NCBI GenBank assembly: GCA_963969495.1
Contig: OZ018324.1
Span: 142,919,355 to 142,983,354, forward strand
DNA: 64,000 bases
Origin: Ceratothoa steindachneri
Lineage: Eukaryota; Arthropoda; Malacostraca; Isopoda; Cymothoidae
Direction: 5' to 3'
Shown: piece by piece, positions 1 to 13,699 of the stretch
Position numbering within the stretch: position 1 is the stretch's first letter
Layout of the letters: each line of letters begins with the position of its first letter
Made by a program: the position numbers and the translations under genes
The notes under the pieces: generated by a model
What the model was told of the DNA's origin: nothing
What the model saw: only the letters and a program-made list of their open reading frames with translations
Database searches by the model: none

Positions 1-20
1 ATATATATATATATATATAT
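1..20. repeat. (TA)n microsatellite, cut by window edge
   Basis: Pure AT alternation occupies the first 20 bases and probably continues outside the window. It is the first of several (TA)n tracts here; two others flank the transposon that follows. The AT-rich stretch from 21 to 223 shows no recognisable gene. Confidence 0.9.
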
Positions 21-220
21 CATGAGCCCTAGATAGTGCCTCAAAACATGTCTAGCTATCTAGCTATTCAAAAGAAGTTTTGTTCCTCCGTGAGACCGAG
101 TTCTTAAAGGCACAATTTGTTTGGTTTGATCTCCACTTCTGCACAGATTTATTTTCAATTAAGAAAATGAATTTTCGAAGAAAAAAATTATTCTCTTGAT
201 CTTCTCTTTTCTTGCGGTGC

Positions 221-223
<3 letters not shown>

Positions 224-272
<49 letters not shown>
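224..272. repeat. (TA)n microsatellite, left flank of TIR element
   Basis: Uninterrupted AT alternation of about 49 bp runs directly into the terminal repeat of the element starting at 273. The last TA (271-272) can serve as the target TA of a Tc1/mariner-type insertion. Confidence 0.95.
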
Positions 273-4079
<3,807 letters not shown>

Positions 4080-5172
4080 TAATTCCTTTGAACCTCGAGA
4101 GTAAGCAAGGAAAACTTGGGGGAAGGGAAACTCTTGGTGACCTTGATTACTTACAGGGGTAGCCAAAAACCAGCCTACTTTCTCGAAATTGTGTTTTTCG
4201 AGATGCGGGCGTCTTTTCCTCAAGAGGTCACAGGACGAACTTCGAAGGAGTGAGATGACTTCTCCACACTCGGGTCGAACGAGCTATCGGGCCTTTGTCC
4301 TCAAGAGGTTACCACTCGAACTTCGGAAAAGGTGGTAGGGAAAGATGACTTCCTCACACTCGGCTTGAGCAATCAATCAGAGCTATTGTCCTCAAGAGGT
4401 CACCAGAAGAAGTTCGGAGGACGGATTCTCCAATCTTTGATCCAAAGGCAGTTTGAGAAAGGCTGATGTTACCTCACGAGCCTCTATTACCTGACCCGAA
4501 GATATAGGTGTGATGTCCAGCTCCTCCGTGGCTTTCGACCGTCATTCACACTTCTCGGGAGAGAGCTTCGTTGAATCTAACTCCTTTCGGGAAGGTGTCG
4601 TCTAACCAAATCTGTCTGTAATCCTTGGGACGCTGGATATATACCCGGAGTTTTCCAAAACAGGAATCGAGAGAGGCCTTCTCGAACCCTTGTTATCGGC
4701 CGTGAAAACCAAGCGTCTCCTTGCAGGAATGCGTAAGAGGCAGGGGTCAGTGGGCCAGACGGACCACCAGCAGCTGGAGCCATAAAAGCTGTTCGCGGCG
4801 AACCTACAAAAACAGATGAGTAATCTCCCGAACAGAAGGGGTGGGGTGAAAGTAGAGACGGCTGCAAGGTAGCCTTCAATTTTAGTGTCATGCCTTGGTG
4901 TGAATTTCGGGGAGACCAGGCGGTAAGTCCAAAAAAGGTGAGGTCGAAAGGGGGTGGGGAGTAACGGGTCGCTTTCTCTCCCGGAGTAATATCTTAGGAT
5001 GTTTGGAAATACTATTATTCTAGGGGATCCCTCTACAGAGATAATTGGAATTTTGTATATAAAACTATTCATAAATAGCTGCGACAGTTCACAATATTTA
5101 TCATATTCATATTGTTCATGAATAATAGATGATAATATTTTGTCCTTGTATTCCCTTCTAAGCTAATGAGAA
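4080..5172. repeat. GC-rich block with diverged ~80-90-bp tandem repeats, unknown origin
   Basis: Base composition rises sharply compared with both flanks. Three diverged units start near 4213, 4293 and 4383, each opening with a CTTTTCCTCAAGAGGTCAC-like segment followed by CGAACTTCGGA-like and TGACTTCTCCACACTCGG-like segments. From 4577 to 5072 two overlapping minus-strand frames are open, but this reflects low stop-codon density in GC-rich DNA and neither shows a known domain. On the minus strand the CTTGAGGA segments recall the array at 11090-11640. It is probably part of a transposable element. Confidence 0.45.
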
Positions 5173-6640
5173 AAATGAGGTAAACTCCAGCCGGCGGCCT
5201 TCTGCGACATTACGACGTGCATTGAATGCTGGAGGAGCAGTATTACAGCTAGAGAATGCGGAAAAAGCGGTCGCTAAGGATTCCGCCACGGACGCAGGTC
5301 CGAATTTGCGGTCCCATTCTCCTGGAGAACGGGAGGGGGGTCCTGCGAGAACTTGCCCAGAATCCTTTTGACTCGCTTCCACACCTCAGCTAAGGGGGTC
5401 TTACCGTTAGGTTAAGACACGTATGCCCGCCAAGAAGAGCGGCGGGCGTGCTTCGAAATACACCGGAACCTAGCCCTAGCCCGACGAAATTCAGCGACAG
5501 TGAAATCGTTCGGGCGGCGCTTATAGCGCATGTAGGCATATCGCTTCTGTTTGAGGGCCGTCTCACACTCGGCCGACCACCATGGGAGTGGTCGGCGTGC
5601 AAAACGGCCAGACGTCCTAGGAATAGTAGTCAGGCCCATGGCGATGAGGTTGCCAGGGAAGAACTCAACAGCCTCATCTACAGATCTAATCCTCGACTGA
5701 GATAGAGAATTCAGTCATTTCCTGAAATGCAGGCCACCGCGCCCGCGCCAAGCACAACCGAGGTGGTCTCTCAGGCGGCAGTTGCCCTGAAAATGATATT
5801 TGAATTGGAGAGTGATCACTATCATGGAGGTCATCGACTACTTCCCAATCAAAATCAGGCTGTGCCTCCAAAGAGCACAAAGATAGGTCAAGGCAAGAAA
5901 ATGAAGCGGTTCTCGGACAGTGATGCGTAAACTCATCCACGTTTAGGACACCCATCTCAAGCTTTTTTATCAGATCGGCATGGACTTGTTTCCTGGGATT
6001 TATGGAGTAATCTCCCTAGAGAGGATGCCTGCCGTTCAGATCTCCAAGCAAGAGATAGGGCCTCGGCAACCGTGCCACGACGTGGTGGAAGTTCCCCGCG
6101 TCGAAGTCAGCTGACGGTGGAATGTACGCAGAAATGATAGTATACCTCCTATTCAGGTGCAGCTGCACAGCCACTGCCTGAAAGGAGGTATCTAAAGAGA
6201 AAAAAAGAACGGAGACATCATGCCGGGTGTAAACCGCGCATCTGCCAGCCCGGCCATCCCGCGGTAGGGGGGTCGCTAGACCCTTATAACCTGGGAGGGC
6301 AGGCAGGGATCACGCGCCTAGCATAGGCTCCTGCAAAAAGATAGCTAACGGAGAATGGGATGAGACGAGCCTCCGCAGCTCCTGCCAGTTGGCCCAGAGT
6401 CCACGGCAATTCCATTAAAGGAATATGCCCTCCAGGCCTAGCTCGGAGGAGACGCGGGGGCCCTTCTCGAACTGAAGACCCTCACGGAAATAGCCGTCCG
6501 CTTCCCGGGGGCAGAACCCCGGGAGCTGTTGGCCAGACAAATGGCTGAAGGCGCTGTCGCGTTCAAGGACTTATTGGGAGAGGTTGGGCTCGCCATGCGA
6601 GTCTTTTCCTCCCTCCGCCTCGAAAATTTAGGCGGGCGTT
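5173..6640 (-). pseudogene. ORF2 fragment (endonuclease, start of RT) of retrotransposon copy 1
   Basis: The AP-type endonuclease nicks target DNA for target-primed reverse transcription. The clearest part is 5955-5686: SCLDLSLCS followed by DDLHDSDHSPIQISF, the C-terminal SDH motif of this endonuclease family. Upstream parts (6640-5960) match the copy 2 endonuclease at nucleotide level but are broken by stops. After 5690 the linker to the reverse transcriptase follows (RRPNDFTVAEFRRARARFR near 5520) and the sequence ends before any catalytic RT motif. Confidence 0.75.
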
Positions 6641-6644
6641 GCGG

Positions 6645-8863
6645 TTACGGAGGCGGGGGGCCCTCTTTTCGAAGAACCACCGTCTCCGAGCCACTCGCTC
6701 CACCTCGGGGCGTGGGCGAAGGGGCCGAAGCTCCTTTGTTGCTGTCCTCCTTTGGGAAGACAGCTTGAAGAAACCCAGAAAATGGCCTAGCGACCATCTT
6801 CAGGGGTGTTGCCTCTTGTGAGTATAACCCCTCGGTGGAGGCGCGTGGCCGTTTTGCCTTGTGGGAAACGGCCATGCTGGGAGAAGAGGGGCGAGCCCTG
6901 GTTTTAGCCGGGGCTGGGTATGAACCCTATTTGCCGCCAGCTTTACCAGGGGAGCGCCCGGGTTGGGTAGAGGCTGCAGAACGGCTCCGAATGAGCGCGG
7001 AAACAACCGTGCTCGTTGGCCTGGATGGGCCAGGAGCAGAGGGTGCCTTTCTAACTAATAAGGCATATGACGTCCCAGGCAAAGCCGGGCGCGCCAGGAC
7101 CAAGTCCTTAGACTCGCGGATTGAGAGTCTATCCTGGTTTGGACTTATCGTGTGCGACCTTGGAGCAATTTACACAGACTTCGGGTGACCCCGACTTTGC
7201 ACGTCTACATGAGCGATTCGTATGTCCGAAGCGATGACAGTAATAGCGCTGCCGCGGCAGTGGCACGAATGTCTTCACGCCGTAGTGGTACCAACCAGCA
7301 CGCACCGACTCAGGGAGCTTGTTACAGTTGAACGTGACGAAGAGTGTAGGGGTGGGTCTCGAGGCCATTCCCTGTTTTCTCATCACACGTTCGACCTTGA
7401 CCGCCCCATGGTCGGCCAGCTCTAGGGTGATGTCCTCAATGGAGTAGTCAACGAGTTTCCTCGCATAAACTACTCCTTTCACAAAGTTGATGGTAGAGTG
7501 TGGCGTCACACTCACCGGGGTGCCATGAAGTGTCCGAAGAGCACTTATCTTGGCTGCCTCGGCGGGATTCGCCGCATTCGCCAGAAGGCTTCCATCCGAG
7601 AAACGGGTCACCTTCGGCTCTCTACCAATTGCACTAGCTAATCCTCTCCTCTGATGGATCATGTTGCCCTTGGACAACATAGTGGCATAAGTGGAGCGAA
7701 TAACGATGAAGCGTTTGAAGCCAGCGGGCTTGAAAAGGCCAGGTAACCTCTGAATGAGGGTCCCCGATGTCATTGAGGCTCCGCCCTGTGCACTCTTGGT
7801 ATTAGTCTGAGTCAGGGTCCCTGCAACCGGGGGGGCAGAAGGGGCGGATGTCCTGATCTTGGCTTGGTCGCTTGCCAGAGTGGCAGCAGCCTCGAGTCGT
7901 CTTCATCTTTTTAGTCTTTTTCTTCTTTTTAGGAGAGGAGGGCGGGGAATGAACCCGCTTCTCACCTTCGCCGGCAGAAGCCCCCACGCCAGATGGGCTG
8001 GCCTCAGCCAGGTCCCTCTCCGAAATGGAGAAGGTCCTGGTAGTCATAGGGGCACCTGTCGGAGGAGATCCCACCCCTCCTTGTACTGCATCGGAGCCCT
8101 CAGCCCTTTGAATAGGACCCTGCATAGGGGCGGATTCGGATTCGGTGCTTGGCACCGAGCCCGGATTCCCCCCCATGGAAGGCCCTACCATCTGAGGCTG
8201 GGTCTCCTCAAGGACCATTTCTATCACAGGAGGGGCCTCCAGTTGGCCATCCCCTCCCAGGACATCGCAGGTTACCTTGGCAGCGTCAAGAGTCTTTTGT
8301 GGGGAGGGGCACAGGCCTTAACCCCGGCAAGGTGTAATATTATTGCCAGCAGGTCTTTTGAGGGAAGTGACCGAAGGGGCCTGGCTTCCTTCTCCCCCCT
8401 AATGGGGTTTGCCCTACCGAGCCGCTTCGATGGGGAGCGGCTGGCTAAGGGCTGCCTGCTAGCTTTTTAGCAGTCCCCTTAGAAAGCAAAGAGGGGATTG
8501 CCGCTGGAAAAAGGGAGGTGCCCGAAAGCACCTCCAGAGAAGGGGGTGAGGGGGAGTCCCCTGCACCCGTAGGCGAAGAAGAGGAGTAAGCCTTCTCTCC
8601 GGTTAGAGAAATATGGAGGGTCCTCTGTGCAAGCACAGGGGGGGTACCTCCATTATTTTGCCGGAGCTGCCCGAGGGCGGCTCCGTTGATGTTTCAGGGG
8701 AAGTTGGGGGTTGAGTTTTTTTTTTATCTTCATCATTGGGCATGGTGACCCTCTTTTTTACATGGGATGCAATCGTGCACACCTCTCGCAGTAGCCCGCA
8801 CTGCGAGAGGTGCTTACAAGCCCGGCAGAGCCAGGCGCCGCTATTTGGGACCACCCCTCCCAC
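6645..8863 (-). pseudogene. ORF1 (gag-like RNA-binding protein) of retrotransposon copy 1
   Basis: ORF1 proteins of this class coat the element RNA. Reading 5' to 3' on the minus strand: a cysteine cluster WLCRACKHLSQCG near 8800; a long low-complexity Pro/Ser/Lys region (8603-7802); then a continuous open frame 7773-7129 with an RNA-binding-like domain (LADHGAVKVERVMRKQG, PTLFVTFNCNKLPESVRAGW) followed by zinc knuckles. The first knuckle CYYCHRFGHTNRSC style is a clean CX2CX4HX4C (the first Cys here reads Y in YYCHRFGH), the second begins CVNCSKVAH. The third knuckle seen in copy 2 is removed by an internal deletion at about 7137. Multiple frameshifts make it non-functional. Confidence 0.8.
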
Positions 8864-8929
8864 CTGGTGGCCTGGCAGTCCATTGGCATGGTGGCTCCAC
8901 CTTAGACACGGCGTAAAATATATAGATTG

Positions 8930-9255
8930 TGAAGAGGAGAGGAAAATGGATGTGAGGAAGGTATGAGTGGGGATGAAGCAGGTTGTTAAAAAACAGCTTC
9001 TCCAGACTGGAGCTCAGGGGTTAGGGAACATTGTCCCCCACCCCCTCAGCTCCGATGCAGGACGGTTGGCTGAAAGGAAGTTCAGCATCTCCCCCGTGAA
9101 ATTAGAGGCTGACCAGAGAAAGTTGTGGGAGAGGTTGTGTGAAAAGAGAGGAAACAAGTGTTTTGAAGGAAGGAAGAGAGGCTAAGCTGGGACCGGACGG
9201 GGTGCTGAGTCCCGTCAGCACGGTGGCCAGGATGGCAAATCGCCACGCCCCTTAA
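8930..9255 (-). promoter_or_regulatory. 5' untranslated region of retrotransposon copy 1
   Basis: This stretch has no open frame but is clearly alignable with 59250-59635 of copy 3, including GGATGGCAAATC and GACCAGAGAAAGTTGTGGGA. Non-LTR elements usually carry an internal promoter here. That role is inferred from the family; no promoter element was identified. Confidence 0.5.
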
Positions 9256-10505
9256 GGGGTGGTAGCTTTGGATAGAGTAGAAGAATCTCTTTAATTGCTT
9301 TTCCTCCATGATCTAATGCTTTTATACTCTGTTTGCGACCAAACCAAGCTTTATACGAAGTGGAGGTAGCAAAATTCGGCAGGCTCTACAAGAGGCTGTC
9401 GACATAACATATAATTTTTCTTGCTGCAATTCATCTCGAGGGGGCCACTTAACCTTCTGGTAATGTTTATGATCAGCACTACTCTCCTCATAGGCAGAGA
9501 AAACATGAATGCTTGGTGTACCCACCATGCAATTTGAGTAAGAAGGCAAGCATTTTATAATCACCACAAACATCCTATTTAAACTTAGTATAGTTTACCT
9601 TCTCGAGAAGATTTTTGACATTTTCATATTTTTCCTCATCTGTGCCAAGTATGCTATAGGCAGGGATGGATACTGATTAACATTATGTAGTAAAACAGCT
9701 ATGCGTCGCTATTCTTCAGGGTTGTGGTCAATTCCAATCGCTGTAAACAAGCCATTAATATCTTTGCAGAAGCAGAGATTTTCATTTATATCAAAGTATA
9801 CTTCGAATTCATCATGAAGCTTCCTGTATACCTTTAATCTGCAGTCCTCCCCCATCAGATTCCATTAATTTAGTCTGGATGCCAAAAGCTCGGCTCCTAA
9901 CTTAGTGAGATCCAAGTCCCTGATGAGATCATCCAGTTTACGTTGATTTGGAAAGTATGGGCGCGTAATCATACTTGGCTCAAACGTTTTATCCATTTCT
10001 TTATTGTCACAACCTTCCTACTCTCCTGATAAGACTTCCATCATACCCTCCACCTGAAAAAATATATATAAAAAGAGATGCATTTAATAGCTGGAGGGAG
10101 TATCAAGAAGGATTGCATATGTAATCACATTACAAGAATCATTAGCTAGATGTTTTGAATATTTCAGTATTGATTCTGTTACAAAGAATATAGCTTACAA
10201 ATTGATAGGAGTTACATACATTTTGGGGTGGCCATGGAACGAATAAGGTATCATGATGTGGCACAGGTGCAATTGCGGATAAAATGTTGGGATATGGAAG
10301 GAATTTTCTTCCCTTAACTTTTCTGTACTTTGATATGTTAATCATGCAAAAATAGCAATCATCGTGATGATTTTTTGGCTCTCGCCAAACTCTTGGCCCA
10401 ACAAATGGCATTGCTTTTTGTGTACCCCTCAGTCATGCATCTAAATTTCTTCGAAAACTTCCACATAGCACATAAAGGACCAATGGTTTTTCTTGGTCAC
10501 CCATT
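9256..10505 (-). pseudogene. Copy A of multi-copy arthropod zinc-finger family (WREP/CYFC family)
   Basis: I recognise this only as a multi-copy hypothetical protein family of arthropod genomes; its function is unknown to me. On the minus strand the order is: EKPLVLYVLCGSF (10503), then VWREPKNHHDDCYFCMINI and YPNILSAIAPVPHHD in an open frame (10411-10142), LDDLIRDLDLTKLGAELLASRL (about 9940), FCKDINGLFTAIGIDHNPEE and VLLHNVNQYPSLP (about 9800-9700), and finally HVFSAYEESSADHKH, LLPPLRIKLGLV and KALDHGGKAIKEILLLYPKL (9500-9260). The N-terminal Cys pair seen in copy C and everything after LLLYPKL are missing. The break at 9256 is the 5' end of retrotransposon copy 1. Several stops make it a pseudogene. 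Confidence 0.75.
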
Positions 10506-11820
10506 GTAGAAGAATCGTCACTCCCCCGTTCTCTCGCGGTGGAGTCACGAGGCGATTACCGCAAAGACATCCTGCCCCAGGCACCGTCGGGTCAAGCGTG
10601 CAACCGCAACGCCACACCACTCGTCGCTATGAAAGACCTAAAGGTTAAAAGGCAAGATCTCCCCCAGGAAATTGAGATTCAATTTCACGTCAAGTAAGAA
10701 ATTGGAGACGTGTTTCTCCCAAGCTCGAAGGCTAACGAGGAGCCGATGTGAGACTTGGTGAGAAAAACCGTTTAGAAAAAAAGAACCCTCTTGGGCCCGT
10801 CCTCAAACCTCCGCCCCTCTTACCACTTCCTCAGTGAAGTGACAACGTATAAATAAGGAACACTGAGGAAAGTTGGGGTAGAATACGTCTCCAGGTGACA
10901 CAGTCCCTGGATTAAGACCGGGCAACCTAGACTGGATAGGTAGAATACGTTAGTCTCCAGGTGACGAAGTCCTCGGAATTAAGACCCCGGGCTACCTAGA
11001 CTGGATTGGTAGTTTACTAGGCTCGCCAGAACAACAGGTACCCTGCAAGAGAGGCAGGGCTACCTACCTTAAGGGGCTAAGAAGCAGCTCATCCTTGAGC
11101 TAGTCCCTGGTTATCAAACCAAACGCTAAGTTAACTTTGTTAAGTTTAACTTACTCTCGCCAGAGACACTCTTCATATCCTGGTGCATCTTAAACGTCAG
11201 GGGTATTCCTCGTTTTTGAGGAATTAAGAAAAGAAGAATGAAAAGGCTCCCCCTCGAGCCCGTTACTCGGTGGCCACACCGAACTCAAAAGTTAACTTGG
11301 TTGAGGAATCAAGTTCAACTAATTCTCGTCAGAGAAACCCCCCTCCGTTATACTCGCCCTTGAGGAAGACTAGAACAAAGAACAACCTCATCCTCGAGCT
11401 AGTTCCTGGTTACCAAACCGACCTTTAAGTTAACTTATTCTTGTCAGAGAAACCCTCCCTCTTCGATCCTTGCCCTTGAAGAAGACCCTCCCCGAGTTCA
11501 GTCCTCGCCCATGAGGAATTAAGTAACGAAGGAGAAAAGCTCCCCTCGAGCTCGTTACTCGGTGGTCACACCGCACCCCGAGTTAACTTGGTTTAAGAAC
11601 CAAGTTCGACTCACTCTCGCCAGAGAGACCACGGCTACCTTGGTGCCGCATAAAGCACCGTAATTGTTCTCGTCCTTAAAGACCCCTTCCCCCTTATACC
11701 GTGTGGACCCCCCAGCTGCTACCCTCCTCAAAAAGACCCCGTGATCCCGCCCACCTTCATCTGTCCGGGTGACACGCGTCGTGAGACAATAACATTCCTG
11801 AGGTATTTAAACTCCAGTAG
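10506..11820. repeat. GC-rich structured repeat block
   Basis: Non-coding and GC-rich compared with its flanks. It contains two ~62-bp direct repeats (10879 and 10941, each with TAGAATACGT...CTCCAGGTGAC...CTAGACTGGAT) and, from 11090 to 11640, four units of about 150 bp described separately. It starts where copy A of the zinc-finger family stops and ends where AT-rich DNA resumes. It looks like part of a transposable element, but no coding domain identifies the class. Confidence 0.6.
11090..11640. repeat. Four tandem ~150-bp units with conserved hairpins (higher-order ABAB pattern)
   Basis: Units begin near 11090, 11251, 11391 and 11543. Each has up to three small stem-loops. Hairpin 1 is GGTT-ATCA-AACC in unit 1, GGTT-ACCA-AACC in unit 3, CGGTG-GCCA-CACCG in unit 2 and CGGTG-GTCA-CACCG in unit 4. 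Hairpin 2 is AACTTGGTT-TAAG-AACCAAGTT in unit 4 and a near version in unit 2. Hairpin 3 is CTCTC-GCCA-GAGAG in unit 4, TTCTC-GTCA-GAGAA in unit 2. Units 1 and 3 resemble each other, as do 2 and 4, giving a ~300-bp higher-order period. Stems change on both sides while the loop stays RYCA. Confidence 0.7.
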
Positions 11821-11884
11821 AGGCCGTAAGACTAAATCTTATATATTGAAGTGTGTAGCGAAATTAACCAATTTCAGAGGGTCA

Positions 11885-12210
11885 AAGTAATTGAATTTAT
11901 TATTTTATATTATAATATTCAAAGTATTTCTGTGGTTAATGGTTAGTTTTTGTGTATTAAATTGTTAAATTTGAAATATAAGTTTATTTTGGGAATTATT
12001 GTGCGTTTCTCTATATCCTTATGTGTTACTAACGGCTCTCTTCTTTAAAATAACAATATTAGCACTCTTAGCACTCTTATAACAAAACGTGGGCGGGCAT
12101 TCTACGACACCCATACTCATTCAAAGTGCAGTCTATAAGCAATTCAGCACTTTGCACCTTTTACACGTTTATGTGAATTTATGCATCCTCTTGTAGCAAT
12201 AATCAAGTAA
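11885..12210. repeat. ~314-bp dispersed repeat, copy 1, with possible 6-bp TSD
   Basis: 11891-12204 is nearly identical to 16271-16584 in the same orientation. Landmarks are TTCTGTGGTTAATGGTTAG and TTCTACGACACCCATACTC. Copy 1 is flanked by AAGTAA at 11885-11890 and 12205-12210, which could be a target-site duplication but is short and AT-rich. No coding domain or LTR-type primer site is visible. It could be a SINE-like or solo-LTR-like element. Confidence 0.7.
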
Positions 12211-12479
12211 GTCAATATTTATCATATAAACCTGAAAAAGAAAATAAATAAATTGGCGACAAATGTAAGTGTGATTTACCCGTACCCCATTAAGGTAAAG
12301 CATAGTTTGTTATATCTTTCAAACAGTCGATGGTAGATAAAAGGTATGGACATATTTGAAATCAGCGCAAAATTTATTTTTAAAAACCCTCAAAGATATG
12401 CTCGCATGTAAGGGAAACAAAAGTTTTGTGAAAATTACTTACTCAATATTTTAATTAATCTGCACTAAAATGGTCTGAA

Positions 12480-13400
12480 ATGCAAGGAGATATTCGGTAA
12501 GAGTATTTCATCAAGGAGCATGATCTTTAGGATCATTCCGGACTTTAAAGTGGCTAGGTAACCTACTCTTAGGAAGTTTTCTGGACGCCGAAGGACCTCA
12601 AATGAAAGCCAAAATCGCCTGATGGTAAGGTCCCAGGTCAAAGATCTGTTCGCCTCACACTGCCAAGTTGCTCACGATTCAAAAGTGCATGTGTGAACAC
12701 TTCAGCGCAACCGGTGAGAGGGAAACATTTTTCGATAGAGGGCTTAAGTTCGGAGAGGCTGCGAAGAAACCTCAGCTACAAAGAAGAACGTTACGGATGC
12801 GCTCCAAATTTGTAGTAAATTTAAAGAATAAACTGCAGAAACTCCTTTCTGGTTGTTTAGAACTTCTGTATGATCTCTATTTAGAAGTAGAAAAGTGGAG
12901 CACCTTTATGATCCTGTGTCTTGAGCACGGTGAATTATTCGGACACTCTTCGCATCCTGGTCTACTTCTCATTTAAGGAAAATGGATCGCTACCAAATTT
13001 GCAGAAGAAAACTGCTATGAACTCAAAATTTTACCCAAACATCCTTGATCAACATCTTTTCATTACAGTTCAGGACCAACTATTGGATAATGACTATATT
13101 TTTGTGCATGATGGCGCACCTTGACTGAAAACAATGGCAATAGCTAAGTACTCGCCTGAAAATAGCATCGATCTTTTGGAACCTTGGCCAAGGAATTTGC
13201 CAGATTTGAACCCAATAGCAAATTTGTGGGCATTATTCAAAATGGCGGTTATTAAACACAAGCCAACCAATTTTAATGATTTGTAGGTGCTTATTGAACA
13301 AACTTGGACTAATATTGGTCAAGATATGATCATGATCTTTATCATGCAAACCGAATTGAATCATTCCTATATCATTCTTATATTGACACCGCGCATCAAT
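12480..13400 (+). pseudogene. Tc1-like transposase pseudogene
   Basis: Transposases of this superfamily cut and paste elements with TIRs at TA sites using a DDE/D triad. The C-terminal half is clear: KENGSLPNLQKKTAMNSKFY then ILDQHLFITVQDQLLDNDYI, then FVHDGAP (second catalytic Asp) at about 13105-13124, a stop, NSIDLLEPWPRNLPDLNPIA (third motif region, PDLNP) and NLWALFKMAVIKHKPTNF. Upstream frames (12540-12960) give GRRRTSNESQNRL-like and CVNTSAQPVRGK segments of the DNA-binding half with shifts. The first catalytic Asp region is lost. I could not pair terminal inverted repeats around it. Confidence 0.8.
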
Positions 13401-13478
13401 TGACTGTATTTTTAAAACAAATGTGTTTGAGATATAACTTTTTGTATAGTTTAATTTCATATTATGATACAAACATAC

Positions 13479-13673
13479 TAAAACAAAATACAATGATTAG
13501 TTAGTTGAATCAAATTACTGATCTCAAAATATATACTTGCCTCAAAACTTTTAGCCATATGTGTATATGTGTATATATATAAGGTAATATAAAAATAAGA
13601 CTGAAACAAAATACAACAATAAATTAGTTCAATTAAATTACTTATCTGAAAATGTATACTAGTCTCAAAACCT
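13479..13673. repeat. Diverged ~75-bp direct repeat beside Tc1-like pseudogene
   Basis: 13479-13552 and 13601-13673 share CTRAAACAAAATACAA...TTAGTTSAATYAAATTACTKATCT...ACTWGYCTCAAAACYT, about 122 bp apart. They lie just 3' of the Tc1-like pseudogene, so they may be duplicated 3'-terminal sequence of that element. A short (TA)n tract follows at 13682-13697. Confidence 0.5.
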
Positions 13674-13699
13674 CTCTCTCTATATATATATATATATTA

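Larger units (their letters stand above)
5173..9255 (-). mobile_element. Jockey/I-type non-LTR retrotransposon, copy 1 (3'-truncated)
   Basis: GC-rich minus-strand element with 5' untranslated region (about 8930-9255), gag-like ORF1 and the first part of ORF2 (endonuclease and start of reverse transcriptase). Homology to copies 2 and 3 stops at about 5173 inside the reverse transcriptase; everything 3' of that is missing, so the 3' end was lost by deletion. The 5' end near 9255 matches the 5' end of copy 3, which is fixed there by a target-site duplication. It abuts copy A of the multi-copy protein family at 9256. About 100 bp of ORF1 present in copy 2 (33455-33560) is missing at about 7137. 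Confidence 0.85.

Noticed and set aside
4577..5072. Two overlapping minus-strand open frames of 104 and 156 codons
   Set aside because: GC-rich DNA has few stops; neither frame shows a domain and both being open at once argues against coding.
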